Positions 1-6,594 of a DNA stretch of 8,780 nt are shown one piece after another. Position 1 is the stretch's first letter, and every line of letters starts with the position of its first letter. This stretch comes from Verrucomicrobiales bacterium. GTDB lineage: Bacteria > Verrucomicrobiota > Verrucomicrobiia > Verrucomicrobiales > V1-33. Where the stretch lies: positions 1-8,780 of the forward strand of contig JALRGF010000048.1 in NCBI GenBank assembly GCA_023253495.1, read 5' to 3'. The notes under the pieces were generated by a model. It made no database searches, was not told the DNA's origin, and saw nothing but the letters and a program-made list of their open reading frames with translations. Position numbers and translations under genes: made by a program.

Positions 1-986
1 TGCATCTTTTCGAAGGCTTCCGGCCACTCATCAAGGTCCCACTGGCCCCCGATGATCGGGCGCACGGCAAGCGAGCCGTTGGTCAGCAGGGCGAGGACGC
101 GTTCCCAGACCGGCCAGTTGTGACTGAAGCTGCCCTGGAGGGTGACATTTTTCTGGACCAGCGGATCAATGTTGAAGTGGAGCGGCTGCGGCCCCCAGCC
201 GACTTTGGTGATCCAGCCGGCCGGGCGGACGAGATCCATGGCGGTTTTGAGGGTGCTGGAGTGGCCGGCGGCGTCGATGACGACGTCGGCGCCGAGGCCG
301 TCGCGCTGGCGGGCCCAGGCGGTGGCGTCGCCGACGATGCCGGTGCACCCGTAGTGGGTTTCGGCGATGGTGAGGCGTCCGCGGTCATTTTCCAGGCCGA
401 CGATGGCGACCTCGGCCCCGGCGAGGCGGGCGACGGCGGCGCAGAGGATGCCGATGGTGCCGGGGCCGAGGACGACGACGCGGTCACCGGGTTTGAGGCG
501 GGTGTTTTCGATGACGGCGTTGTAGGCCACGCTGCAGGGTTCGGTGAGGCAGGCGATTTCCAGTGGCAGGGAATCGGGCACGCGGTGCAGACAGCGGGCC
601 GGCACGCGGGTCCACCGGGTCATGGCCCCGTCCACCCCGTAGCCGAACCCTTTGCGGGTCGGGTCGAGGTTGTAGAGCCCGCGGCGGGTCATCGGGTTGT
701 CGGCGGAAATGACGGCGGCGGTTTCGCTGACCACGCGGTCGCCTTCCTTCCAGTTCCGGACGTTTGATCCGACCTCGGCGATGACGCCGCCGAACTCATG
801 GCCGAGCACGACCGGGTAGTTGACCGGCCACGAGTGGGACGATGTCCATTGGTGCAGGTCGCTGCCGCAGACGCCGACGGCGGCGACTTCGAGGAGAACG
901 TCATCGTCGCCGATGATCGGTTTTTCCTTTTCGCGGAGTTCGACGCTGCGGGGTTCTGGGGCGAAGTTGACGACGGCGGGGGACAT
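1..986 (-). CDS. Zinc-type medium-chain alcohol/polyol dehydrogenase (3' end cut by window edge)
   Basis: NAD(P)-dependent oxidation of an alcohol or polyol to a ketone or aldehyde in the cytoplasm is the expected role of this GroES-like plus Rossmann-fold protein. From the ATG at 986, 328 residues are visible and the C-terminus lies beyond base 1; relatives are usually about 340-360 residues. Catalytic zinc ligands are visible as C40 (GVCGSD), H63-E64 (GHEF) and E149 (TEPCSVAYN). The nucleotide-binding loop is GPGTIG at 174-179, followed by E199/D201 after the second strand, which favours NAD over NADP. The stretch KGFGYGVDGA (112-121) is typical of sorbitol/threonine-dehydrogenase-like members. 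Oddly, the structural zinc lobe (94-108) keeps its length but has S94, N97, T100 and D108 where cysteines are expected. It lies 66 bases after the MFS gene on the same strand, probably in one operon. Family is certain; substrate is not. Confidence 0.9.
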   Translation of the reverse strand, partial: MSPAVVNFAPEPRSVELREKEKPIIGDDDVLLEVAAVGVCGSDLHQWTSSHSWPVNYPVVLGHEFGGVIAEVGSNVRNWKEGDRVVSETAAVISADNPMTRRGLYNLDPTRKGFGYGVDGAMTRWTRVPARCLHRVPDSLPLEIACLTEPCSVAYNAVIENTRLKPGDRVVVLGPGTIGILCAAVARLAGAEVAIVGLENDRGRLTIAETHYGCTGIVGDATAWARQRDGLGADVVIDAAGHSSTLKTAMDLVRPAGWITKVGWGPQPLHFNIDPLVQKNVTLQGSFSHNWPVWERVLALLTNGSLAVRPIIGGQWDLDEWPEAFEKM

Positions 987-992
987 GATGGT

Positions 993-1016
993 GAAGGATG
1001 AAGGATGAAGGATGAA
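993..1016. repeat. Tandem heptamer repeat, GAAGGAT x 3.4
   Basis: Three exact copies of GAAGGAT followed by GAA lie in the 66-base gap just upstream of the dehydrogenase start. On the coding strand they read as TTCATCC units. Short intergenic runs of this heptamer are, from general knowledge, frequent in planctomycete and verrucomicrobial genomes, where they give spurious HPSSFILHPSS-like translations. No function is known to me. The repeat occupies the place of the ribosome binding site, and no Shine-Dalgarno sequence is visible there. Confidence 0.85.
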
Positions 1017-1052
1017 CCGTCGGGAGGACGGAGGAGAGGTGGATAAGCGGTA

Positions 1053-2459
1053 TTATTCCTCGGGAAGCGGCTGGTCCTTGGTTTCCGGGGCGAACGGGAG
1101 GGCGAGCAGGCCGATGAGAAAGACGAGGCTCATCCACGAAGCGGCGTCGCGGAACGCCTGTAATTTGGCTTCGGTTTTCATGGCGGCATCGGCGGCGGCA
1201 GGCAGGGCGGTGACGGCCTTTTCGGCGAGGCGGGCCTGCAGGATACCGAGGGTGAACGGGCCGGAGGCGGCGATGAAGCGGCCGACGTTGTAGCAGAAAC
1301 TGGTGCCGGTGCTGCGCAGGCTGGTCGGGAACAATTCCGGCAGGTAGATGGCGAAACCGGCGAAGAGGGCGAGCTGGAAGAACCCCATGACACCGCTCAT
1401 CCAGAGGTCGCCGCGGTCGTTGAAGAACCGGAAGAAGAGCAGGGTGGCGAGCATGGCGCAGATGTAAGCCACGGCGAAGACGGATTTGCGGCCGAAGCGG
1501 GCGGCGTACTTGGTGAAGACGAGCATGCCGGCGAAGGCACCGGTGTTCTGGATGACCATGTTGATGCCGGTCCACATCAGGGTGCGTCCGGGGATTTCCT
1601 TGGGGTCCACGTTTTCGGCGCGCAGGGCGCGTCCGAGGACGTCGCCGACGAGTTCGGGGCTGAAGAACCCGATACCCCAGAGACCGACGACGCCGGCGAT
1701 GCACAGCGTCATGCCGACCATGGCGCGGCGGCACCAGCGGGGGTTGCCGAGCAGGGCGGTGTAACTGCCGAATTTGACGCCGGTGGCACGGCCGGCTTCG
1801 CGGGCCTTGACCCATTTTTCCGGTTCCTTGAGGCGGAGCTGGATGAAGACGCAGAGGAAAGCGGGCAGGGCGCCGATGAGGAACATCCAGCTCCAGGCGC
1901 TGCCGGGGGCGATTTTCCAGGTTTCCAGCCAGCCGATGGTGATGGCAATGATACCGGCGAGGACGTTGCCAACGGCGGAAAGCGCCTGCAGCAGGCCGAG
2001 GGCGTGCGGGCGTGCGGCGTCGGGCAGGGCGTCGGCGACCAGGGCGACAGCCAGTCCGAAGACGCCGCCGACGCCCAGACCGGTGAGGAACCGGAAGAAG
2101 TCGAACATGGCCGGCGATTTCGCGAAGGCGGAAAAGCCGGTAAAAAGAGAGTAGATGAGCACGGTGAGGGCGAGGGTGCGGGCGCGTCCGATGCGGTCGC
2201 CGATGGCACCGAAGACGAGGCCGCCGACGGCCCAGCCGATGACGAACCACATGGTGGCCATGCTGCCGGCAGTTTTGAGCACGGCGGGATCGGTGCCCTC
2301 AGGGTGCAGCGCTTTCATGGCCGGATTGCGCGCGAGCAGGAACAACTGCTGGTCGAGGCAGTCGAAGAGCCATGCCAGCGACGCCATCGCGAAGACAAAC
2401 CAGTGGTAGCGGGACAGGGAGCGCCACCACGGGGCGGCCGGAAGTGCGGGGCTGGACAT
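1053..2459 (-). CDS. MFS transporter (sugar/organic-acid porter type)
   Basis: A 468-residue inner-membrane permease of the major facilitator superfamily, probably a proton-coupled importer of a small metabolite. The sequence is a series of about 12 hydrophobic segments. The diagnostic loop 2-3 motif is GDRIGRAR at residues 87-94, and its degenerate repeat in the second half is KYAARFGRKS. An acidic first helix (WLFDCLDQQLF, 30-40) and PELFPTSLRSTGTS in the second half match the sugar-porter/SHS-AAHS-like part of the superfamily. The protein ends in PETKDQPLPEE, a common porter tail. The ATG at 2459 is chosen because MSSPALPAAPWW leads directly into the first helix. An in-frame ATG at 2504 and a TTG at 2510 would add 15-17 polar residues. 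No candidate has a clear Shine-Dalgarno. It sits between the heme protein and the dehydrogenase on the same strand, so it may import the dehydrogenase substrate. Substrate unknown. Confidence 0.9.
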   Translation of the reverse strand: MSSPALPAAPWWRSLSRYHWFVFAMASLAWLFDCLDQQLFLLARNPAMKALHPEGTDPAVLKTAGSMATMWFVIGWAVGGLVFGAIGDRIGRARTLALTVLIYSLFTGFSAFAKSPAMFDFFRFLTGLGVGGVFGLAVALVADALPDAARPHALGLLQALSAVGNVLAGIIAITIGWLETWKIAPGSAWSWMFLIGALPAFLCVFIQLRLKEPEKWVKAREAGRATGVKFGSYTALLGNPRWCRRAMVGMTLCIAGVVGLWGIGFFSPELVGDVLGRALRAENVDPKEIPGRTLMWTGINMVIQNTGAFAGMLVFTKYAARFGRKSVFAVAYICAMLATLLFFRFFNDRGDLWMSGVMGFFQLALFAGFAIYLPELFPTSLRSTGTSFCYNVGRFIAASGPFTLGILQARLAEKAVTALPAAADAAMKTEAKLQAFRDAASWMSLVFLIGLLALPFAPETKDQPLPEE

Positions 2460-2561
2460 AGGGATGTGAGGTGAAGAGGACAGACGTACGGGGTGCCCCT
2501 TCATCTGCAAAGGAAAATGGTGCGTCGGCGGATGGTGGCGCGACGAATCGGTGGCGCGGGT
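2460..2561. other. Intergenic gap between heme protein and MFS gene
   Basis: These 102 bases separate the stop of the heme-protein gene from the preferred MFS start. I see no convincing terminator (no stem followed by a T run), promoter or ribosome binding site. This is compatible with read-through transcription of the three minus-strand genes. Confidence 0.4.
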
Positions 2562-5354
2562 TTATTGTTTCGACTGCAGATACGCGACGACATCGGCGAG
2601 TTCCTGCGCGGAGAGGATCTGATCGATTCCCTGGGGCATGAGGGAGAAGGTGCCGGGGCTGATATGTTTGATGTCGGAGCGGGCGACGCGGACCGGCGGG
2701 GTTGCGGCGCCGGTGGTCAAGGTCAGCGAGTCGCCACCCTGAGCGGTGACGATGCCATGGAGCAGGGTGCCGTCGTGGCGGGTGACTTCGACTGTTTCGT
2801 AGCTGCGGACGAAGCTGGCACCGGGAAAGACGATGGCTTCGATGAGGTCGCGGCGGGTGCGGATGGCGCCGACCTTGCTGAGGTCCGGTCCCAGGGTGCC
2901 GCCTTTGTAGCCGAGCGGGTGGCAGGTGGCGCAGGCGGCCCGGGTGCTTTGGAAGACGATGAGCCCGCGATCGGGGGCCCCCGGAGGCAGGGTGGTTTCC
3001 AGTTCGGCGAGGCGGGCCGCCTGGTCGGGCGGTTGTGATTTCTCCCGGGCCGAGGCGAGGGCGCCGTGGACCGACGGCGGGAAGCCGGTGAACGTGGCAC
3101 GAAGGATGTCGGGCGGGGTGGTGGCGAGGGTGCGGGTCCGGTCGAGGGCGGCGACGAGGGCAAGGCCGGCAGCTTCGTCCGCTTGACCGGCGAATGCCTT
3201 CAGCAGGGTCGGTCGCTCGAGCAGGCCGGCGTCGGGAAAGGTCGTGGCAAGCTGGCGCAGCTGGGGCGGGTCGAGCGGGCGGGCGGCCAGCACCTCGGCG
3301 GCGGTGGTGGCGGTGGCCGGGTCATGGAGGCGTGTCAGGGTGAAGGTAAAGGCGTCCTCGTTCAACGGGCCGTCGGTGGCGGCGAGGGCGGCGAGGCGGA
3401 TTTCCGCGGGCTTTTGCGGGTCCCGGGCGAGTTTTTCCAGGGCTGCGGAGAAAGCCGAGCGGCTTTGGGGTGCGGCGTGCCGGATCACGGCGAGGGCGGT
3501 GGATTGCTCGGTCGGGCTGCCGGCGGTCAGTATCGATTGCAGGCCGGGTCTCCAGGCGTCCGGAAGTTCGGGCAGACGCAGAGCGACCATGGTGTCGAGG
3601 AGAACCCGGCGGGCCGGGGGCGAGGGACTGGCGGCGAGCGTGGCCCCAAGGTGTTGGTGGAGGCTTTCGCGGTCGCCGACAGCCCGGAGCACGCGCCGCA
3701 GCGGCTCGCCGCCGGCATCCGGGGTGGCCAGCCGGGAATCGATCCAGTCGGTGAGCTGGTCGGCCCAGTCCGGGTGTCGTCCGAGAACAAAGTGAGCGGC
3801 ATCCCGGACGCGCTCCTCGCCGTCGTCAAGGGCGGGAAGCACGTCGGTCAACGCCACGGAACCGCCGGGTATCTGATCGAGGGCATAGAGGGCGGCGGCG
3901 CGCACGGCGGGGTGCGGGTGGGTGAGCCCCGGGCGGGTGGCGGTGGGGTTGCCGATTTCCCGCAGGGCGTTGGTGAGGGCGTGGAAGAGGAAACGGTCGA
4001 CGTCAGAGGCCTCCAGGGCGCGAAGGAGTGCGGCACTGGCGGCCCCCTGCGGGTCCGGGCGGACGGCCAGTGACTCGGCGGCGCGGCGACGGACGTGCGG
4101 GTTCGGGTCGGCGAGCCCGGCCATGGCCGCGGCGGGGTCGTCGGCCGGTGGGGGCGTCCATTGTGGCGGGGGCGGTTCGGTGGGCAGTTCACCGCCTTTC
4201 CGGCGCAGCCGGTAGACGGCTCCGAGCGCCTGGGGCTTGGCGATCTGGGACGTCGGACAGCAGAGCTTGTACCATCCGCCGGTGTCGATGACCAGCACGC
4301 TGCCGTCGGGTGCCTGGAAGACGTCGGTGGGGTGGAAATCGGGGTGGTCGCAGCTCAGGAAATCAGTGTCGGCCGTCGAGTAGGTCGCGCCGGCGGGCGT
4401 GAGCGCATGGCGGCTGACCTTGCGCATGTTGAACTGCGCGCAGAGCAGGTCGCGGCCGTAGCGGGCCAGGCCGGCGGGGGCGGCCGGGCCGAGGTGGGTC
4501 ATCGGCGGCATCAGGGCACCGGTGCGCGGATGGGGGTCGAGCACATCATGGTCTTTGCCCCAGACGCCGCCGCGTACAGCGTGGATCAGACCGTCGCGCC
4601 GGCCGCCGCCAGGGTGCTGGAGGAACGTGCCGGCCACGATCATCTCGCCTTCCGGTGTCCACGCCAGGCCGACCGGGTTGTCCATGCCCGCGGTGAAGAC
4701 CGGCTCCAGCGACTCCGGCCCGGCTGCACCGGCACGGGCGCGGAAGACGTGCGCAGCGGATGATTTCCAGCCGGGACGGCCGGGCAGGTCGTACGTCTGT
4801 TCGGCAAAGGCACCCTTGCACCAGTAGATCCAGCCGTCCGGCCCGCGGTACGGCCCATGCAGGTCGTTGGCGCATCCGGTCAGCGTCTTGCCGTCGAACC
4901 AGACCTCGCGTTTTTCCGCCACCCCGTCGTCGTCGGCATCCGTCAGCTTCCAGATCTGCGGCGGCGCGGCCACGTACACCGACCCCTCATGCCACAGACA
5001 CCCCTCCGGAAACATCAGGCCGTCAGCAAATACCGTTCGCTGGTCAAATTTCCCGTCGCCATCCGAGTCGGTCAGCCGCAGCACCCGGTGCGGACGTTTT
5101 TTCAACTGCTCTTCCACCGGCTCGTTGCTCCCGGACGACTCGGTCACATACAGCCGCCCCCGCGGGTCGAAGTCGCCTTCCATCGGGCGGTCGACCAACG
5201 GCGGGCCGGCCGCCACCTCCAGGGTGTAGTCGTCGGGAAACGAAAACGTCCGGTCGCCCAGGGTAAGGTCGGCGGCGGCGACGGCGGGGATTCCGGCCGT
5301 CGGGACGAGGGATACACAGAGGGCGGCCGTCGCCGGCAGGGCACGCAGGGTCAT
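2562..5354 (-). CDS. Secreted PVC-type propeller/HEAT-repeat protein with C-terminal CxxCH heme domain
   Basis: A 930-residue exported protein of the architecture known from Pirellula and Verrucomicrobium as the putative membrane-bound dehydrogenase domain plus putative heme-binding domain (TIGR02604/TIGR02603 type). A signal peptide covers about residues 1-27 (hydrophobic stretch ending AVA-A). Residues 30-390 are propeller-like, with DSDGDGKFD and DADDDGVAE, acidic calcium-loop-like repeats, and CANDLHGP near 160. Residues 400-760 carry HEAT-like helices (for example DPNPHVRRRAAESLA). The heme domain has C808-A-T-C811-H812 with LGPDL just after it, and M906 (FSLMPQG) as a plausible distal ligand. 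The likely role is periplasmic oxidation of a sugar-like compound with electron transfer to the heme; members are rarely characterised, so this is inference. The ATG at 5354 has AAGGA about ten bases upstream. It is the first gene of the minus-strand cluster. Confidence 0.92.
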   Translation of the reverse strand: MTLRALPATAALCVSLVPTAGIPAVAAADLTLGDRTFSFPDDYTLEVAAGPPLVDRPMEGDFDPRGRLYVTESSGSNEPVEEQLKKRPHRVLRLTDSDGDGKFDQRTVFADGLMFPEGCLWHEGSVYVAAPPQIWKLTDADDDGVAEKREVWFDGKTLTGCANDLHGPYRGPDGWIYWCKGAFAEQTYDLPGRPGWKSSAAHVFRARAGAAGPESLEPVFTAGMDNPVGLAWTPEGEMIVAGTFLQHPGGGRRDGLIHAVRGGVWGKDHDVLDPHPRTGALMPPMTHLGPAAPAGLARYGRDLLCAQFNMRKVSRHALTPAGATYSTADTDFLSCDHPDFHPTDVFQAPDGSVLVIDTGGWYKLCCPTSQIAKPQALGAVYRLRRKGGELPTEPPPPQWTPPPADDPAAAMAGLADPNPHVRRRAAESLAVRPDPQGAASAALLRALEASDVDRFLFHALTNALREIGNPTATRPGLTHPHPAVRAAALYALDQIPGGSVALTDVLPALDDGEERVRDAAHFVLGRHPDWADQLTDWIDSRLATPDAGGEPLRRVLRAVGDRESLHQHLGATLAASPSPPARRVLLDTMVALRLPELPDAWRPGLQSILTAGSPTEQSTALAVIRHAAPQSRSAFSAALEKLARDPQKPAEIRLAALAATDGPLNEDAFTFTLTRLHDPATATTAAEVLAARPLDPPQLRQLATTFPDAGLLERPTLLKAFAGQADEAAGLALVAALDRTRTLATTPPDILRATFTGFPPSVHGALASAREKSQPPDQAARLAELETTLPPGAPDRGLIVFQSTRAACATCHPLGYKGGTLGPDLSKVGAIRTRRDLIEAIVFPGASFVRSYETVEVTRHDGTLLHGIVTAQGGDSLTLTTGAATPPVRVARSDIKHISPGTFSLMPQGIDQILSAQELADVVAYLQSKQ

Positions 5355-5392
5355 GGGAAAGCCATCCTTTCACAGAGCGGTTTCCATGTCAC

Positions 5393-5406
5393 CCCCGGAG
5401 TCGGGG
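5393..5406. promoter_or_regulatory. Short perfect hairpin in divergent intergenic region, possible operator
   Basis: CCCCG and CGGGG face each other around a four-base loop (GAGT) in the 88-base gap between the start of the heme-protein gene (5354, minus) and vapB (5443, plus). A TTGACT resembling a -35 box follows at 5410-5415, but no good -10 box is visible. VapB proteins often bind palindromes upstream of their own gene, so this is a candidate operator. The assignment rests on position and symmetry only. Confidence 0.3.
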
Positions 5407-5442
5407 CCCTTGACTTCCGGATGTTTCGTGCTTTTTTCGTGT

Positions 5443-5682
5443 ATGGCCACGAGGACCATCACGCTGGAGCTGGATGCGTACGAAAAACTGCGGCGCGCGA
5501 AGCGCGGCGGCGAATCGTTTACGGAAGTGGTGCGCCGTGCCGTCTGGGTGGATGCTCCGGTCACGGGTGCCGCGCTGCGTGACTATTTTCACAAGGGTGG
5601 CAGCCGCGTCAGTGAGAGGTATCTGGATGCGGTGGAACACGCGGCCGCCGTGGACCGCCACCCGGAGGATCCATGGGCCTGA
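5443..5682 (+). CDS. vapB: VapB-family antitoxin
   Basis: A 79-residue antitoxin expected to bind and neutralise the PIN-domain toxin encoded next to it, and to repress their shared promoter. The start MATRTITLELDAYEKLRRAKR, followed by GESFTEVVRRAV, matches the short ribbon-helix-helix-like VapB/DUF217 class: an N-terminal DNA-binding part at about residues 1-35, then a toxin-binding tail (about 36-79) with aromatic and charged residues (RDYFHKGGSRVSERYLDAVE). The ATG at 5443 is chosen because homology begins there. An ATG at 5353 in the same frame would add 30 residues unlike the family. No Shine-Dalgarno is seen before 5443. The 3' end overlaps the toxin gene by 10 bases in another frame, which suggests translational coupling. 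The gene diverges from the heme-protein operon. Confidence 0.85.
   Translation: MATRTITLELDAYEKLRRAKRGGESFTEVVRRAVWVDAPVTGAALRDYFHKGGSRVSERYLDAVEHAAAVDRHPEDPWA
5664..5668 (+). promoter_or_regulatory. Ribosome binding site of the vapC toxin gene, inside vapB
   Basis: GGAGG lies within the last codons of vapB, four bases before the ATG at 5673. It supports that start and a coupled antitoxin-then-toxin translation order. Confidence 0.75.
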
Positions 5683-6071
5683 TCCTCGACACGAATTTCA
5701 TCATTGTAGCCGAACGCGAGGCCAGACGCGGCCTGACCACCACGATCGACCGGTTCTTCGCCTCCCGGGCTGACGAGAGCTTTTTCATCACCTATACGAT
5801 TGCCGGCGAGTTGGCCTGCGGGAAATCCGCCTCGCCAAGGCGTGACTGGGAGCGGTTGTGCCGGCCCTACCCGGTGCTTCCATGGAGCTTGGAAATATCG
5901 TGGGTCTACGGCGAACTGTTCCGGCACCTCGCCGCCCGGGGAGGCCTCATCGGGACCAATGATCTCTGGATTGCCGCCACCGCGCTGGTCCACGACATGG
6001 GCGTGGTGACGCGAAATACCGAGGAATTCCAACGCGTCCCGAACCTCTCGGTTGTTGGCTATGAGGCATGA
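5673..6071 (+). CDS. vapC: VapC-family PIN-domain ribonuclease toxin
   Basis: A 132-residue PIN-domain protein, the toxin of a type II toxin-antitoxin pair. The family cleaves RNA, often specific tRNAs or a conserved rRNA loop, using a metal held by acidic residues. The expected residues are present: D6 in LILDTN, E46 in AGELACG, D97 in GTNDLWIAATAL, and N115 in VTRNTEEFQRV at the position of the fourth, often polar, site. Full length for the family, with the usual C-terminal strand (LSVVGYEA), so it is probably active. The start is fixed by a GGAGG four bases upstream and by the MGLILDTN beginning. It overlaps vapB by 10 bases. The RNA target cannot be deduced. Confidence 0.92.
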   Translation: MGLILDTNFIIVAEREARRGLTTTIDRFFASRADESFFITYTIAGELACGKSASPRRDWERLCRPYPVLPWSLEISWVYGELFRHLAARGGLIGTNDLWIAATALVHDMGVVTRNTEEFQRVPNLSVVGYEA

Positions 6072-6104
6072 TCGGGGGGCCAGACGAAATTCAAGACACC
6101 CATT

Positions 6105-6128
6105 TATGGCGGGATAATGGCCGCCGTA
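6105..6128. promoter_or_regulatory. Stem-loop and weak promoter-like sequence between vapC and the BlaI-type gene
   Basis: TATGGCGG and CCGCCGTA can pair (one G-T wobble) around the loop GATAATGG, shortly after the vapC stop. There is no T run, so an intrinsic terminator is doubtful. The loop contains GATAAT, close to a -10 box, with a poor -35 match (TTCAAG, 6090-6095) 17 bases upstream. The site could be a promoter overlapped by an operator for the repressor gene downstream. Weak evidence either way. Confidence 0.25.
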
Positions 6129-6179
6129 CAGACATGCGAAAAATTTGACAGATTGCTGGTTGACCAAAGGAAGCGCTCT

Positions 6180-6193
6180 GCTCAAAAATGAGC
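6180..6193. promoter_or_regulatory. Dyad GCTCA-N4-TGAGC just before the BlaI-type start codon
   Basis: A perfect five-base inverted repeat around AAAA ends two bases before the ATG at 6196. BlaI/MecI repressors act as dimers on short dyads that overlap the promoter or leader of their own operon, so this could be the autoregulatory operator. It does not match the classical TACA/TGTA box of beta-lactamase systems. TTGACA at 6145-6150 resembles a -35 box, but I see no matching -10. Confidence 0.3.
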
Positions 6194-6195
6194 GT

Positions 6196-6594
6196 ATGGA
6201 CGCAACTTTTGAGACGGAGGGTGATGACGGGGTATTGAGCCGGCGGGAGCGTCAGTTGATGGATGTGGTGTATCGGGTGGGGCGGGTGACAGCGCGGCGG
6301 GTGATGAGTGAGTTGCCGGATGCGCCGGCGTATTCGACGGTGCGGACGCTGTTGGGGATTTTGGTGCGGAAGGGGTGGTTGAGGGCGGAGCGGGAGGGGA
6401 AGGCGCTGGTCTACGAGGCGGCGAAGCGGCCGGCGGTGGCGGCGAAATCGGCGTTGCGGCGGGTGGTGGAGACGTTTTTCCAGGGGTCGGTGGTGAACGC
6501 GGTGAGTGGACTGCTGGACCTGCGTGGACGGCCGTTGGATGCCGAAGAAGTGGCGCGCCTGGAAGCGCTGATCGCCGAAACGAAAAAGGACTGA
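6196..6594 (+). CDS. BlaI/MecI-family transcriptional repressor
   Basis: A 132-residue winged-helix DNA-binding repressor. Family members dimerise on operator dyads and are inactivated by cleavage when a partner M56 sensor protease is triggered. The N-terminal winged helix spans about residues 13-75: LSRRERQLMDVVYRVGRVTARRV, then the recognition helix at AYSTVRTLLGILVRKG (45-60) and the wing LRAEREGKALVYEA. The C-terminal dimerisation part contains VVETFFQGSVVNAV (90-103), the region corresponding to FFxGS in relatives, where cleavage occurs in BlaI/MecI. The ATG at 6196 is chosen from family length; a TTG at 6145 would add 17 unrelated residues. No clear Shine-Dalgarno. The stop overlaps the start of the peptidase gene (TGATG), so the two are one operon. 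There is no beta-lactamase gene in view, so the regulated target is unknown and no bla symbol is given. Confidence 0.92.
   Translation: MDATFETEGDDGVLSRRERQLMDVVYRVGRVTARRVMSELPDAPAYSTVRTLLGILVRKGWLRAEREGKALVYEAAKRPAVAAKSALRRVVETFFQGSVVNAVSGLLDLRGRPLDAEEVARLEALIAETKKD

Noticed and set aside
901..2250. 449-residue minus-strand open frame overlapping the MFS and dehydrogenase genes
   Set aside because: It is extremely rich in Arg, Pro and His, has no recognisable domain, and covers the MFS gene in another frame. It is a GC-driven shadow.
3066..4073. 335-residue plus-strand open frame opposite the heme-protein gene
   Set aside because: It is a Gly/Val/Glu-rich low-complexity antisense frame inside a gene with clear domains. 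There is no start signal or family motif.
6126..6136. Classical BlaI/MecI operator around TACAGACATG
   Set aside because: Only the TACA half matches. The TGTA half is absent, so the symmetry of the known box is not met.
6375..6593. Extended N-terminus of the M56 protein from a GTG inside the repressor gene
   Set aside because: The added 73 residues are Gly-rich out-of-frame translation of the repressor. The family start (MNDTLFHWIV) and the TGATG overlap place the start at 6594 or 6600.
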